From Thermoanaerobaculia bacterium (GTDB lineage: Bacteria; Acidobacteriota; Thermoanaerobaculia; Multivoradales; JAIOJS01): a DNA stretch of 64,000 bases. A model generated the notes under the pieces. The model made no database searches. It was not told where the DNA came from and saw only the letters and a list, made by a program, of their open reading frames with translations. The translations under genes were made by a program, and so were the position numbers. Below are positions 1 to 9,453 of this stretch, in pieces. The DNA is taken from contig JAUIDB010000018.1 of the NCBI GenBank assembly GCA_030429235.1, forward strand, positions 1 to 64,000, read 5' to 3'. The stretch's first letter is position 1. Each line of letters starts with the position of its first letter.

Positions 1-320
1 CTCCCAACCTGAACTGAGTGATGCTGCCGATCCCGCGTCCTCCTTGGTCTGCGATCGTCACTTGTCCCACTATAGGACTCCTCCGGGGCCCGATCGATTC
101 CCTACCAGATCCAAGACCAGAGTCGGTAGCGACTCGACCGATCCAGACGTGGAGCGCCCTCGAAGCGTCACGAGTCGTACCCGATGGGACTTGCCCTCCA
201 GTTCGACCCCAGTGTCACAGACTTGTCGCTTGGCGACCGGCTCCTCGGGTAGACTCAGATCTCATCTGCTCCACTGCTAGAAAGTCCCCAGCGTCTGGTC
301 TTATCGACTCGGCGACCCCT
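1..320. other. Unassigned upstream flank of nrfH
   Basis: I see no convincing gene in this stretch. The nrfH reading frame is open leftwards to about position 18, but the translation there is Pro/Arg/Ser-rich with no domain, and the haem-protein signature begins only after the Met at 321. No clear -35/-10 pair could be picked, so the nrfHA promoter is unlocated. The window edge may cut a neighbouring gene. Confidence 0.5.
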
Positions 321-830
321 ATGAAGCGCGAAGCCCGAAGAACGTTCATCCTAGCGATCGCTTCCGGTCTGCTCCTCGGAGCCGGGGCCTTCACGTTCCG
401 CTACGCTGAGGGTCTCTCCTACTTCAGCACCGATCCCGCGGCCTGCGTGAACTGCCACATCATGCAGCCGCAGTACGACTCCTGGCAGAAGGCCAGCCAC
501 CACACCGTAGCGGGGTGCGTGGATTGTCACCTCCCCCACGACCTGGTGCCGAAGTACCTGGCCAAAGCGGAGAACGGCTACTTCCATTCCAAGGGCTTCA
601 CGCTCCAGGACTTTCCCGAACCCATCCAAATCCGGGGATCGAACAAGCAGATCCTGCAAGAGAATTGCCTCGCCTGCCACGAGGGTCTGGTCCACGACCT
701 GGTGGCCGGAGCGACGGTGGCGGTCGACGCCGTCAACTGCATCCACTGCCACCGCTCGGTCGGACACGGCGATACCGTCGGTCTAGGCGGACGCGACCGC
801 GGCGAGGAGGCCGAGAGGAATCGACCATGA
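321..830 (+). CDS. nrfH: NrfH, tetrahaem quinol dehydrogenase of nitrite reductase
   Basis: Membrane-anchored NapC/NirT/NrfH-family c-type cytochrome of about 169 residues. It oxidises menaquinol and passes electrons to NrfA on the outer face of the cytoplasmic membrane. One N-terminal transmembrane helix (residues about 9-25) is followed by four CXXCH haem sites: CVNCH 42-46, CVDCH 66-70, CLACH 116-120 and CIHCH 140-144. The length is typical for NrfH. The ATG at 321 was chosen because it places a basic MKREARR start directly before the helix; the longer upstream frame has no family character. Its stop overlaps the nrfA start as ATGA, so the two are translationally coupled. Confidence 0.93.
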   Translation: MKREARRTFILAIASGLLLGAGAFTFRYAEGLSYFSTDPAACVNCHIMQPQYDSWQKASHHTVAGCVDCHLPHDLVPKYLAKAENGYFHSKGFTLQDFPEPIQIRGSNKQILQENCLACHEGLVHDLVAGATVAVDAVNCIHCHRSVGHGDTVGLGGRDRGEEAERNRP

Positions 831-2275
831 AGAGAGAAGAAGAAGCTGGAATCGGCCGCATCGGTTTCCTGGTGACCTTGATCCTGGTGGCAGTAGCGAC
901 CGCCATCGTCGTCGGGCTGTTGATGAACATCCGCGAGCGTAAGGCCGAAGCGACCCAGGCACACGTTCGACTGGTCGAACTCACCGAAGACGACACCGAT
1001 CCGGCGAAGTGGGGGCAGAATTTCCCACGGCAGTACGACTCCTACCAGCGGACCGCGATCTCGACCCGGACCCGCTTCGGAGGCCACGGAGGCAGCGAAG
1101 CGCTTCCCGAGGAGAAGATCGAACGGGACCCCTGGCTCAAGCGGATGTTCCGGGGATACGCCTTCTCCATCGACTACCGCGACCGGCGCGGCCACGCCTA
1201 CATGCTGGTTGATCAGGAACAGACGGAGCGGCAGACCAAACCACAGTCGGGGTCTTGCCTCCACTGCCACGCCTCGGTGATGCCCCTCTACCGCGAACTC
1301 GGCAACGGAGACGCCGTGGAAGGGTTCCGGCAGACCAACGAGTGGTCGTACGCCGATCTCAACGCCAAGCTCCACGAGATGGACCAGGCGCACCCCGTGT
1401 CGTGCGGTGACTGCCACGCTCCGGACACCATGGCCCTGCGGGTGACCCGCCCGGGTTTCCTGCTCGGTCTACAGGAGCTGGCCGAGTCCGACGCTCCGGT
1501 ACCCCATCTGCCGTCGATGGAGCGCTGGCGTGAAGGATCACGCAGCGAACCTTACGACCCCAATCTTCACGGCACGCGGCAGGAGATGCGTTCCAACGTC
1601 TGCGGGCAGTGCCACGTCGAGTACTACTGCGGGAGCGCCTTCACGCTCACCTTCCCCTGGGGCAAAGGCTTGAAGATGGAGGACTTGGAGCAGTACTGGG
1701 ATGAGACCGAAATGCCCGATGGCTCCCGCTTCTTCGACTACAAACACGCCGACACGGGCGCTGAAATCCTCAAGGCTCAACACCCCGAGTACGAGCTCTG
1801 GAGCCAGGGGATCCACGCCCGCTCCAACGTCGCCTGTGCCGACTGTCACATGCCCTACATGCGCGAAGGCGCGACCAAGATCTCCGACCATTGGGTGCGA
1901 AGCCCACTCTTGAACGTAAACCGTGCCTGCCAGACCTGCCACCACTTCCCGGAGGAGGAGATGTTGGCGCGCGTCGATCGCATCCAGGAGACCAACTACA
2001 ACCTGCTGCAGCGGGCGGCCGATGCGTTGATGGACCAACTCGATGCCATCGAGGCCGCTCAGGCGGACGGCGCGACGGCGGAACAACTGGCGACTGCCCT
2101 CGACTTGCAACGCAAGGCTCAGTGGCGGCTCGACTACATCGCCGCCGAGAACTCGATGGGGTTCCACGCTCCGCAGGAGGCAGCACGGATTCTCGCGGAG
2201 GCGGCTGACTACGCCCGCCAGGGCCAGGTCGCCGCGTCGCAGTGGCAGGAACAACCCGCTCCGCCCAGTCGCTGA
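827..2275 (+). CDS. nrfA: NrfA, ammonia-forming cytochrome c nitrite reductase
   Basis: Pentahaem catalytic subunit that reduces nitrite to ammonium with six electrons in the periplasm; about 482 residues, close to the family norm. Haem sites are CLHCH 144-148, CGDCH 193-197, CGQCH 259-263, CADCH 337-341 and CQTCH 368-372. The first, catalytic haem site is CXXCH instead of the CXXCK of the classic enzyme. The tyrosine-containing VEYY after haem 3 and a GIH motif shortly before haem 4 fit known active-site regions. Residues about 12-34 form a hydrophobic segment that looks like an uncleaved anchor. The start overlaps the nrfH stop by four bases. Confidence 0.95.
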   Translation: MKREEEAGIGRIGFLVTLILVAVATAIVVGLLMNIRERKAEATQAHVRLVELTEDDTDPAKWGQNFPRQYDSYQRTAISTRTRFGGHGGSEALPEEKIERDPWLKRMFRGYAFSIDYRDRRGHAYMLVDQEQTERQTKPQSGSCLHCHASVMPLYRELGNGDAVEGFRQTNEWSYADLNAKLHEMDQAHPVSCGDCHAPDTMALRVTRPGFLLGLQELAESDAPVPHLPSMERWREGSRSEPYDPNLHGTRQEMRSNVCGQCHVEYYCGSAFTLTFPWGKGLKMEDLEQYWDETEMPDGSRFFDYKHADTGAEILKAQHPEYELWSQGIHARSNVACADCHMPYMREGATKISDHWVRSPLLNVNRACQTCHHFPEEEMLARVDRIQETNYNLLQRAADALMDQLDAIEAAQADGATAEQLATALDLQRKAQWRLDYIAAENSMGFHAPQEAARILAEAADYARQGQVAASQWQEQPAPPSR

Positions 2276-2315
2276 GAGTTCGAGGCAGGGCTCGACCGCT
2301 CCCGAGGGCCCAGGG

Positions 2316-4667
2316 CTACTGCACGGAGTTCTCTAGCGACTGGGCTTCCTGGTGGCGCCCCGTGGAGCGGAGCAGAGCGGCGAGTGCGCGAGCCGTCTCG
2401 GCGGTTTCCCAATCGTCGGACTGCGACTGGCGTATGGCCAGCGCTCGCCGGAGACTGCTCTCTGCCTCCTCGAGGCGACCCTGATCTCGGTAGAGCAGGC
2501 CGAGATCGTGGAGCGGCGAGGCGAGCCAGGGGTGATCGGACGTGAAGTTGCCTTCGTAGTTGCGAACCGCCTTGAGGAGGGCGGTTTCCGCCTCCCCCGG
2601 GTCGCCCTCCCGGAGGATTCCTCCGAGGTTGGCCAGCGCCATCCCGTAGTCGGGATGGTCCGGCCCCACCGCCTGGTGGTAGATCGCGAGAGCGCGACGG
2701 AAATTCGATTCGGCCTCCTCGCGGTCCCCCAGTTCGCGAACGGCCTCCCCCAGGTTGTTGAGACTCAGCGCCACCTCGGGATGATCCGAACCCAGCTCCT
2801 TCTCTTCGATGGCCAGCGAACGGCGAAACAACGGTTCCGCTTCCTCGAAGCGTCGCTGGGTGAAGTAGAGCACCCCCAGGTTGGTGAGGCCGGCGGCCAC
2901 GATGGAAGCCTCGGGTCCCGCCAGCTCTTCCGAAATCCTCAACGAACGCTGGAATAGGGGCTCGGCCTCGTCGTCTCTACCCTGGGCCCAATAGGCGAGG
3001 CCCAGACTGTTGAGCACGTCGGAGATCTCACGGCGGTCAGGCTCAGGAGCCGCTTCGAGAATCCCCAAAGCGCGCTGACCGTAGGCTTCCGCGGCGGCGT
3101 CGTTGCGCCGCAGGTACGCGAGCCACCCCAGGTCCGAGAGAGCCGCTGCCACCTCCGGATGGTCTGGGCCGAGGACCTGCTCCCGCGTCGCGACCGTCTC
3201 TTGCAGTAGCTCCTGAGCCTCCTCATAGAGACCGAGCTTGGTGTAGACGTTGCCGATCGTCAGCATGAACCGGGCCCGCGTCAGTGGCCGGCTCTGCAGA
3301 TCCGTGCGGGCCCGGGTCGCCCCTCGGTCGAGAAGCTCTCTCGCCGTGATGGTGTTGCCGCGCGCGGTTCCGGGATCGGACACCTCGAACAGCCCCTGCA
3401 GGAACTCCGCGATCTCGTCGGTCTCCTCGAGGGCCTGCTGGGTAGCAGCCGCCTGTCGATTCGCGCGTTCGGCTTCGCTCTGGGCCCGCTCCAGGTTGAC
3501 CAGCGTCCCCGTCAGGCCCAGGACCAGGCTGAGTAGCAGCGCCGCGGCCGCGATCACGAACCCCCGACGGCGGCGCACGAACTTCCCCAGGCGATAGCGC
3601 GCCGTAGGGGGACCCGCCTCGACAGGTTCGTCTCGGAGGTGCCGCTCGAGGTCCGCCGCCAGACTCGCCGCCGAGGGGTAGCGCTCGGCTCGGTCGGTGG
3701 CGATCGCCTTCAACACGATCCAATCGAGGTCGCCCCGGAGGCGCTTGGGAAAGGTCGTCTCGTCGAGACGGCGGGACGAGGCCAGTTCTGCCCTCGACGA
3801 GTCGTCGAGCGCCCGCCATCGGGTACTCGGACCGGTCGGCTCCCCTTCGGTGACCTGCCGAAGGATCTGGACAAAGGGTATCCCTTTGGTTTCGAAGGGC
3901 CGCACCCCCACCAGCAGCTCGTAGAGCAAGACCCCGAGCGAGTAGACGTCGGACCGCGTATCGAGGTCGAACGCTGTTCCTGCCATCTCGACGGCTTCCG
4001 GGGACAGGTAGGCAGGCGTGCCGACGATCTGCTCGCCAGTGAACAGCGAACCCTCGACGAGCGGCTGGTCGATCGCCTTGGCCACTCCGAAGTCGAGAAC
4101 CTTGGGGGTCGGCCCACTCTCAGTTTCGGTAACGAGAATATTGGACGGCTTCAGGTCCCGATGCAGGAGCCCCTTTTCGTGTGCGTGCTGGACGCCATCG
4201 CAGACCCTCTGGAAAAGCTCGATCCGAGCGCGAATCCCGAGGCGCCGACCGTCGCAGTAGTCGGTGATCTGCTCTCCAGGCACCAACTCCATCACGAAGT
4301 ACGGATCGCCCTCCGAGGTCGATCCCGCCTCGAAGAGCTGCGCCACGTTGGGGTGCTGCAGCCGAGCCATCGCCTGCCGCTCCGCCTCGAAGCGGGCGTT
4401 GGCCTGGCTGTGCATCGCGCCCTGTCGAACCATCTTCAAGGCCACCTGCCGGCGAACGGGGACCGTCTGTTCGGCCAGGTAGACCACTCCCATTCCGCCC
4501 CGCCCGAGTGTCTGGAGAATCCGATACGGTCCGATCTGCTCGACCCGGGTCGACTCCGGAACGCTCTGACGCCGTCGAGCCGAAGGTCGGCCTGCCAACT
4601 CGGTCGGTTCGAGTTCGGGAGGAGGGCCGCCCGGGTCTCGGCTACTCACGAGCAGCCCCCGAGGCAC
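2316..4667 (-). CDS. Transmembrane Ser/Thr protein kinase with TPR sensor domain
   Basis: Hanks-type kinase of up to 783 residues. The kinase domain spans about 45-340 with glycine loop GRGGMG 55-60, ATP-binding lysine in VALK (K78), catalytic loop HRDLKPSN 169-176 and DFG 192-194, so it should be active. An RRRR patch and one transmembrane helix (about 369-390) follow, then a long run of TPR units (about 440-770), presumably extracytoplasmic and used for protein contacts. This architecture is frequent in Acidobacteriota and Planctomycetota. The listed start is GTG at 4667; a second GTG at 4649 is equally plausible. It lies 45 bases downstream of the ChaN-like gene on the same strand and is convergent with nrfA. 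Its substrate is unknown. Confidence 0.92.
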   Translation of the reverse strand: MPRGLLVSSRDPGGPPPELEPTELAGRPSARRRQSVPESTRVEQIGPYRILQTLGRGGMGVVYLAEQTVPVRRQVALKMVRQGAMHSQANARFEAERQAMARLQHPNVAQLFEAGSTSEGDPYFVMELVPGEQITDYCDGRRLGIRARIELFQRVCDGVQHAHEKGLLHRDLKPSNILVTETESGPTPKVLDFGVAKAIDQPLVEGSLFTGEQIVGTPAYLSPEAVEMAGTAFDLDTRSDVYSLGVLLYELLVGVRPFETKGIPFVQILRQVTEGEPTGPSTRWRALDDSSRAELASSRRLDETTFPKRLRGDLDWIVLKAIATDRAERYPSAASLAADLERHLRDEPVEAGPPTARYRLGKFVRRRRGFVIAAAALLLSLVLGLTGTLVNLERAQSEAERANRQAAATQQALEETDEIAEFLQGLFEVSDPGTARGNTITARELLDRGATRARTDLQSRPLTRARFMLTIGNVYTKLGLYEEAQELLQETVATREQVLGPDHPEVAAALSDLGWLAYLRRNDAAAEAYGQRALGILEAAPEPDRREISDVLNSLGLAYWAQGRDDEAEPLFQRSLRISEELAGPEASIVAAGLTNLGVLYFTQRRFEEAEPLFRRSLAIEEKELGSDHPEVALSLNNLGEAVRELGDREEAESNFRRALAIYHQAVGPDHPDYGMALANLGGILREGDPGEAETALLKAVRNYEGNFTSDHPWLASPLHDLGLLYRDQGRLEEAESSLRRALAIRQSQSDDWETAETARALAALLRSTGRHQEAQSLENSVQ

Positions 4668-4712
4668 CCTCGGTCTGAAAGAGGATCGACCACACCTTCA
4701 TGCTCCCCCATC

Positions 4713-5732
4713 CTACTCGTGGTCGGAGGTCGGATTCATCCGCTGGGAGGAGGGGGAGGCACCGTCCCCTTCCAAGGCCCGAGCCGTCGACAGGAGTTCG
4801 GTCCGCCGATCGAGTTCGAGGCGCGTCTCTCCTTCGAGGCTCGCTTCGTCCGGCGGAAGGATCGTCGGCGGCGCGGCGCCCGCGTCGAACAGTCCGTCGA
4901 CGATCTCCCCCAGTTTCCATTCCGCCACTGCGTGCCCCTCGAACAGTAGATCACCCGCGGGGAGGTCGGAGCGCGACGTGCCCGCGATCGGAAGGAACGA
5001 CGGATCGTCTCCGAGGGCGATCCCCAGGCGCTGCGCTTTGCTCCGGCTCGCCGATGGGAGCGGAACCACCGCCGCGACGCGCTGCCGCTGCTCTGTCTCG
5101 AGGAGCGCCGGAAAGCCCATCCCACGGCGCTCGCAGTGGCCGGCCCCGAACACAGCAACTCCCCGAAGGCCTGGATCGAGGACCAGTTCGCCTACTCGGT
5201 CCGCGTAGTGTCGCTGCCGATCGAGGTAGGCCAGGAGTGCCTCGGGATTATCGATCGTGCTCCACGGGATGGGCATCGCCAGACCGACCACCGGGATCTT
5301 CCGATCGGTAGCCAGATCGCGATTCACCTCCGCCACGCTGCGAAGAAAGGCCTCGTAGTGGGGCAGGTCCCAGTAGGCTCCCAGTCCCGCGTCGAGCCAG
5401 GCCGGCCGCAACTCGTCGCGGGAAACCACTTCGCCTCCACGCACCAGCCGATCGACCACCGCCTGGTGCAGGGGATTGATGAACTCCACCACCACCACGT
5501 CCACCCGCTCGACGAACGTCGGGTGACGAACCAGGGCCTCGCGCAACTGTGCATCCTCGACACTGCCGTGCTGCTCGCCGAGACAGAGTAGATCGATCTC
5601 CGGGAAGAGATCGAGCAGAGCCCCGGCGACCCGATCGAGCGGTGCTTCCGGGGGCGCTGGAGGGGCTTCGCAACCCGGAACCGCGCAGAGCAGCAGAGCG
5701 AGAACCGGGACTCTGGCAAGCTGGTACACCAC
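4713..5732 (-). CDS. ChaN/TIKI-superfamily lipoprotein
   Basis: Predicted lipoprotein of about 340 residues. From the GTG at 5732 the protein begins with a hydrophobic signal ending in AVPGC. The frame is open to 5810, but the extra N-terminus would hide the signal. The mature part contains LCLGEQHGS near its start and FGAGHCERRG in its second half, the paired GE-x-H and G-x-GH motifs of the ChaN/DUF399 and TraB/TIKI superfamily. Members include a haem-binding lipoprotein and metal-dependent proteases. Between them are a conserved-looking VVVEFINPLHQ and a Trp/Tyr-rich helix typical of ChaN. The actual activity cannot be inferred. It lies between the chorismatase and the kinase on one strand. 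Confidence 0.72.
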   Translation of the reverse strand: MVYQLARVPVLALLLCAVPGCEAPPAPPEAPLDRVAGALLDLFPEIDLLCLGEQHGSVEDAQLREALVRHPTFVERVDVVVVEFINPLHQAVVDRLVRGGEVVSRDELRPAWLDAGLGAYWDLPHYEAFLRSVAEVNRDLATDRKIPVVGLAMPIPWSTIDNPEALLAYLDRQRHYADRVGELVLDPGLRGVAVFGAGHCERRGMGFPALLETEQRQRVAAVVPLPSASRSKAQRLGIALGDDPSFLPIAGTSRSDLPAGDLLFEGHAVAEWKLGEIVDGLFDAGAAPPTILPPDEASLEGETRLELDRRTELLSTARALEGDGASPSSQRMNPTSDHE

Positions 5733-5843
5733 CCCCCCGGGGGTCGGTTCGGTAGAACGAGGCACCTGTGGACCATACCCCGCCCGCGGAAACAGCGTCG
5801 CGCCCGACACTCAGCGGGCCGAACGAGCGAGGGCGTACGCTCT

Positions 5844-6884
5844 CTAAAGAGCCTCGATTTCGATCAGCAGCGGCTCGCGACAGATGTCGGCTCGAAGGTA
5901 GAGCACCGGCCCCCGTCCCCACCCGGTCGCCTCGAGCGCCCCGCGAACGGCTGAGAGATCCTCGGCCCGCCGCAAGTAGACCTTGACCGTGCTCAAAGGA
6001 GCGGCGCAGCCGTCCGACGTGGGCAAGCTCGCGACCAGGACATCGAGATTCTGGACCGTCTCGCGGAGTTGAGCGAGGACGTCGCCGGGATGCTGGTTCT
6101 CGTGCCCCACGATGCTCGCGGTGCCAGCGATCAGCCGCGCGCCACCCAGAGCCGCCGGAGCGACCGTCGCCCGCGCGAACGACGGGCTCCGAGGGCCGTA
6201 TTCGCGCGGGTAGCGATACGCCGCCAACTGACGGGGATTCTCGCAGTGAGTTCCGTTGACGGTCGAAGCGAGAAAGTAAATCGCAACGGGGCCGCTCTCG
6301 CTCCCGACCGCACTCGACGCACACAAGCGCTGAGCAAAACCGACCCCGTGGGCCGCTTCGAAGGCCAGCGAGCGCCCCCGACAGAACGCCTGATAGCGCT
6401 CGAGGCCATCCTCTTCGCAGTTGATCCCCGGGATCGTCACCCAGATGCGCAGCGGGTGTGGGTAGCCCCGGTCTCGAATCACCTCGAGGAGACGCACGAA
6501 AGCGTCGTAGCTCACCTCTTCGAGCGGGCCCTCCTCGATTTCGACCTTCCCGAACAGAACGGTCCCGTCCTCCGCCAGGTCGATCCCTCGGGACCGGGCT
6601 CGGCGGGGCCGCTTCGGGCTCTCGAACAGCTCGACCCAGGGCGTGGCCAAGGGCTGGAGGGGAGTCCGCGCCACCACTGTCTCCTCGCCCCAGGCGACGC
6701 TCGAGCCCTTGAGTTTGCTCGCTCCATGGTGCACGACACCCAACGCGAAGCGTTCCGGATGCAGAACCGATACGCCAGGCTCCACGAGACGACAGGAAAG
6801 CCCCCCTACCCCCCGAGAGGACTCCGACTTTGGGTGGGACCTGGGTTCAGCGTAGGACATAGCGGCGGTTTCCGGGCAGTGCAC
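5844..6884 (-). CDS. Chorismatase of the FkbO/Hyg5/XanB2 family
   Basis: Predicted to hydrolyse or lyse chorismate, giving a dihydroxycyclohexadiene acid or 3-/4-hydroxybenzoate plus pyruvate. Up to 346 residues, the family size. Signature blocks are IPGINCEEDG 151-160 with ERYQAFCRGR 162-171, YPREYGPRSPSFAR 225-238, GTASIVGHENQHPGD 254-268 and a C-terminal DICREPLLIEIE 333-344 that includes the conserved acidic residue. The RidA-like fold is expected. The start at 6884 overlaps the preceding gene by 38 bases; an internal ATG at 6860 would reduce this to 14. Either way translation is probably coupled to the CRTAC1-like gene. Which product is formed cannot be decided by eye. No pigment or polyketide cluster is adjacent. 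Confidence 0.85.
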   Translation of the reverse strand: MHCPETAAMSYAEPRSHPKSESSRGVGGLSCRLVEPGVSVLHPERFALGVVHHGASKLKGSSVAWGEETVVARTPLQPLATPWVELFESPKRPRRARSRGIDLAEDGTVLFGKVEIEEGPLEEVSYDAFVRLLEVIRDRGYPHPLRIWVTIPGINCEEDGLERYQAFCRGRSLAFEAAHGVGFAQRLCASSAVGSESGPVAIYFLASTVNGTHCENPRQLAAYRYPREYGPRSPSFARATVAPAALGGARLIAGTASIVGHENQHPGDVLAQLRETVQNLDVLVASLPTSDGCAAPLSTVKVYLRRAEDLSAVRGALEATGWGRGPVLYLRADICREPLLIEIEAL

Positions 6885-8571
6885 GATAGCGGGTTGCGAC
6901 GTCGGTCCCCGCAGTCAGGTTCAGGTCGACCCGAGGTGCGTTCCCGAGACCGGCGTGGAGCGGAAGGGCGCTGCCCGAAAGGTAGGAGCCTCCGGACGGT
7001 ACGTCGATCCACTGAACCGTGTCGGCGTAGTGCAGGCGAGCCCGGGACGCGAGGGCACCACCACGATGGTTCCGCTGCCGCAGTTCGAACTGGACCCAGT
7101 GGCCGGTTCGTGGACTCTGGTTGTGCAGTAGAACCGAGGGACTGCCCTGGGGCAGGGAGAGGATGAAGAGATCCAGACGACCGTCGCCATCGACGTCGGC
7201 CGCGGCGCTACCGCGCGCCGCCACGCGACGACCCACCAGGCCCGCCTCTCCCGTCTCGATGTACTCGAACTTCCCTACGCGCCCCCGATAGAGCAGAACC
7301 GGCTGACGGTAACCACCCTGGGTGTAGGCATGGATCAACTCGTTGCGATTGAGCCAGTAGCCCAGCCGCGAGATGAGGTTGGGAACGATGTGTCCGTTGG
7401 CGACGTAGAGATCCAGCGACCCGTCGTTGTCGAAATCGACAAACTCCGCTCCCCAGCCCACCCAGGGTAGAGAGGAGTGGAAGAGGCCGCGGTCTCGGGT
7501 CTCGTCGGTGAAGACGAACTCTCCGAGATTGACAAAGAGGCTGTTCGGCTCGGTCACGTAGTTCGTGACGAGGATGTCGGGGTACCCGTTGCTGTCGACA
7601 TCGGCCACGGCGACCCCCATCGCCGATTCCCAGTGTCCATCCGGGCCGACTCCCACTCCCGCTGAGGCCGTCACATCCGCGAAGGTCCCGTCGCCGAGGT
7701 TCTGGAACAGGGTGTTTGGACCTCGATCGTTGGCGACGAAGAGGTCGGGCCGGTCATCGCGATCGAAATCGACCGCCACCACTCCCAAACTCCTCCCTTC
7801 CGAGTCCGCCACGCCCGCTCGTTCGGTGATCTCGGTCCACCGACCGGGAGTGTCCTGACGAAACAGCGCGTTGTCGGGAGCCTCGTAGTCCTCGGGCATC
7901 CTGAGCTTCAGCGACGGCCATTCGAGTTCGTCTTCCATCGTGGTCGCGACGTACCGCGTCACGTAGAGATCGAGATCCCCATCGTCGTCGACGTCGAGGA
8001 AGGCGGCGCCGCTGTTGTAGCCAGGAGCCGAGAGTCCCCAGTCCCGTCCCTTCTCTTCGAAGGTGCCATCGCCCCGATTGACCCACATCTGGTTCTCCCC
8101 GACGAAGGTCAGAAAGAGGTCGAGATCTCCGTCGAGATCGACATCCTCGAACAGTGCCCCTGAGCCCCATCCGCAGGCCTCGATCCCACTGTCGACCGTG
8201 GTTTCCTCGAACCCCGCCTCGCCATCGTTGCGGAAGAGCAGGCCGCAGGTCGACGACGGACGGCCGGCTCGATACTTGCCGACACCCTGCGTGACATAGA
8301 GATCGGGGTCTCCGTCACCGTCGTAGTCCCCCCAGGCCACGCCTCCACCCATGGTGCCGATGATCTTCGCGTCCTTCAGGTCAGCAGGGTAGTGGATGTC
8401 CGAGAGCCCGACCGCTGCGCTCGCGTCGACGAAGCGAATCGGCCCCGCACCTCCCAGAGACTGATCACCAGGCCGCTGGGACCACACGCTCCGAGATCCG
8501 GCGGGACCGTCTCCCGGCTGGGACGCGCAGCCCCATCCCAGAAGGGCGAGCGTGGTCAGAATTCGGTTCAT
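6847..8571 (-). CDS. CRTAC1-like FG-GAP/VCBS lipoprotein with ASPIC/UnbV domain
   Basis: Secreted surface protein of 574 residues. The N-terminus is a signal peptide with a possible lipobox (GWGC, Cys15). Residues about 45-430 hold repeated FG-GAP blades with DxDGDGxxD-type calcium loops such as DYDGDGDPD, DVDLDGDLD, DVDDDGDLD and DFDNDGSLD, predicting an integrin-like propeller. The last about 90 residues form an ASPIC/UnbV domain with a QWIDVPSGGSYLSG motif. Family members are extracellular calcium-binding proteins of uncertain role, common in Acidobacteriota. It is the first gene of a minus-strand group and overlaps the chorismatase. Confidence 0.92.
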   Translation of the reverse strand: MNRILTTLALLGWGCASQPGDGPAGSRSVWSQRPGDQSLGGAGPIRFVDASAAVGLSDIHYPADLKDAKIIGTMGGGVAWGDYDGDGDPDLYVTQGVGKYRAGRPSSTCGLLFRNDGEAGFEETTVDSGIEACGWGSGALFEDVDLDGDLDLFLTFVGENQMWVNRGDGTFEEKGRDWGLSAPGYNSGAAFLDVDDDGDLDLYVTRYVATTMEDELEWPSLKLRMPEDYEAPDNALFRQDTPGRWTEITERAGVADSEGRSLGVVAVDFDRDDRPDLFVANDRGPNTLFQNLGDGTFADVTASAGVGVGPDGHWESAMGVAVADVDSNGYPDILVTNYVTEPNSLFVNLGEFVFTDETRDRGLFHSSLPWVGWGAEFVDFDNDGSLDLYVANGHIVPNLISRLGYWLNRNELIHAYTQGGYRQPVLLYRGRVGKFEYIETGEAGLVGRRVAARGSAAADVDGDGRLDLFILSLPQGSPSVLLHNQSPRTGHWVQFELRQRNHRGGALASRARLHYADTVQWIDVPSGGSYLSGSALPLHAGLGNAPRVDLNLTAGTDVATRYRALPGNRRYVLR

Positions 8572-8673
8572 GGGCGCGCGACCCTAACACGCAACGCCGG
8601 ATTGCGACATGCGATGCACCAGGCCCAGCGCGCCGCGTCGACCGTGGAGACGACCGAACGAAGACCGCAAACC

Positions 8674-9453
8674 TCAGTGTTTCTCCGACGCGCGCGGGCG
8701 ACGATCGAGGAGAAACGGTAGGGCTTCTCGCACCCGGTGGACCTCCTCCGCAACGACCGTCGCAGACACCAGGCCCTCTTGACGACGCCCTTCGGCCAGG
8801 GCCCTACCGTTCGGTCCGATGATCGCGCTGTCGCCGGCGTACGTCAGGCCGTCGGCCGTACCGACCCGATTGACGCCAACGACGTAGGCCTGGTTCTCGA
8901 TCGCTCGGGCCCGCAACAGCGTACGCCAATGGTCCCGCCGGGGCTCCGGCCAGTTGGCGACCACCAGGTAGCAGTCGGTGCGGGAGGCCGTCTCCCAGAA
9001 GAGATCGGCAAACCGTAGGTCGTAGCAGACGAACAGCGTGCAGCGGAGGCCGTCGATCTCGACGGTCGTACATCCACTCCCGGGGCGGTAGTACTGATCC
9101 TCGCCCGCCAGCGAGAACGGGTGGATCTTGTGGTAGCGGACCAGCTGGCCGTCCGGAGCGACCAGGACGAAGGTGTTGTGCGGCCGACCCCGGTCGGAAG
9201 ACGCCTCGGGAAGCGATCCGCCGATCCACAGGCCCGTACGGCGAGCCTGGTCGCGCAGGAACCGCGTCGTCGGCCCCTCGACCGCCTCGGCCACGAGGCC
9301 GACGTTCATCGAGAAGCCGCAGGCGAACATCTCCGGCAGGACGAGGAGTCGCGTGCCGGCCGCCACCGCGGTGTCGATCCAGGGCACGAGCCGAGCGAAG
9401 TTCGCGGCAGGATCCTCCCAGATCGAATCGTACTGAAGTGCCGCCACCTTCAT
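8674..9453 (-). CDS. mtnU: Omega-amidase (Nit2/YafV-type carbon-nitrogen hydrolase)
   Basis: Nitrilase-superfamily amidase of about 259 residues. The catalytic triad is visible: Glu41 in LPEMF, Lys109 in YHKIHPF and Cys143 in VCYDLRF, the last motif being typical of Nit2-like omega-amidases that hydrolyse alpha-ketoglutaramate or alpha-ketosuccinamate. The start MKVAALQ at 9453 overlaps the stop of the upstream aminotransferase as ATGA; the frame extends further but into that gene. Pairing with a glutamine- or methionine-type transaminase fits the last step of methionine salvage, where the amidase pulls transamination forward. The symbol rests on this context. Confidence 0.85.
   Translation of the reverse strand: MKVAALQYDSIWEDPAANFARLVPWIDTAVAAGTRLLVLPEMFACGFSMNVGLVAEAVEGPTTRFLRDQARRTGLWIGGSLPEASSDRGRPHNTFVLVAPDGQLVRYHKIHPFSLAGEDQYYRPGSGCTTVEIDGLRCTLFVCYDLRFADLFWETASRTDCYLVVANWPEPRRDHWRTLLRARAIENQAYVVGVNRVGTADGLTYAGDSAIIGPNGRALAEGRRQEGLVSATVVAEEVHRVREALPFLLDRRPRASEKH

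Noticed and set aside
4642-4701. 19-codon frame (MKVWSILFQ...) just before the kinase start
   Set aside because: It could be a leader peptide overlapping the kinase GTG, but its ribosome site is too close to the ATG and it overlaps nothing conserved. Not enough support.
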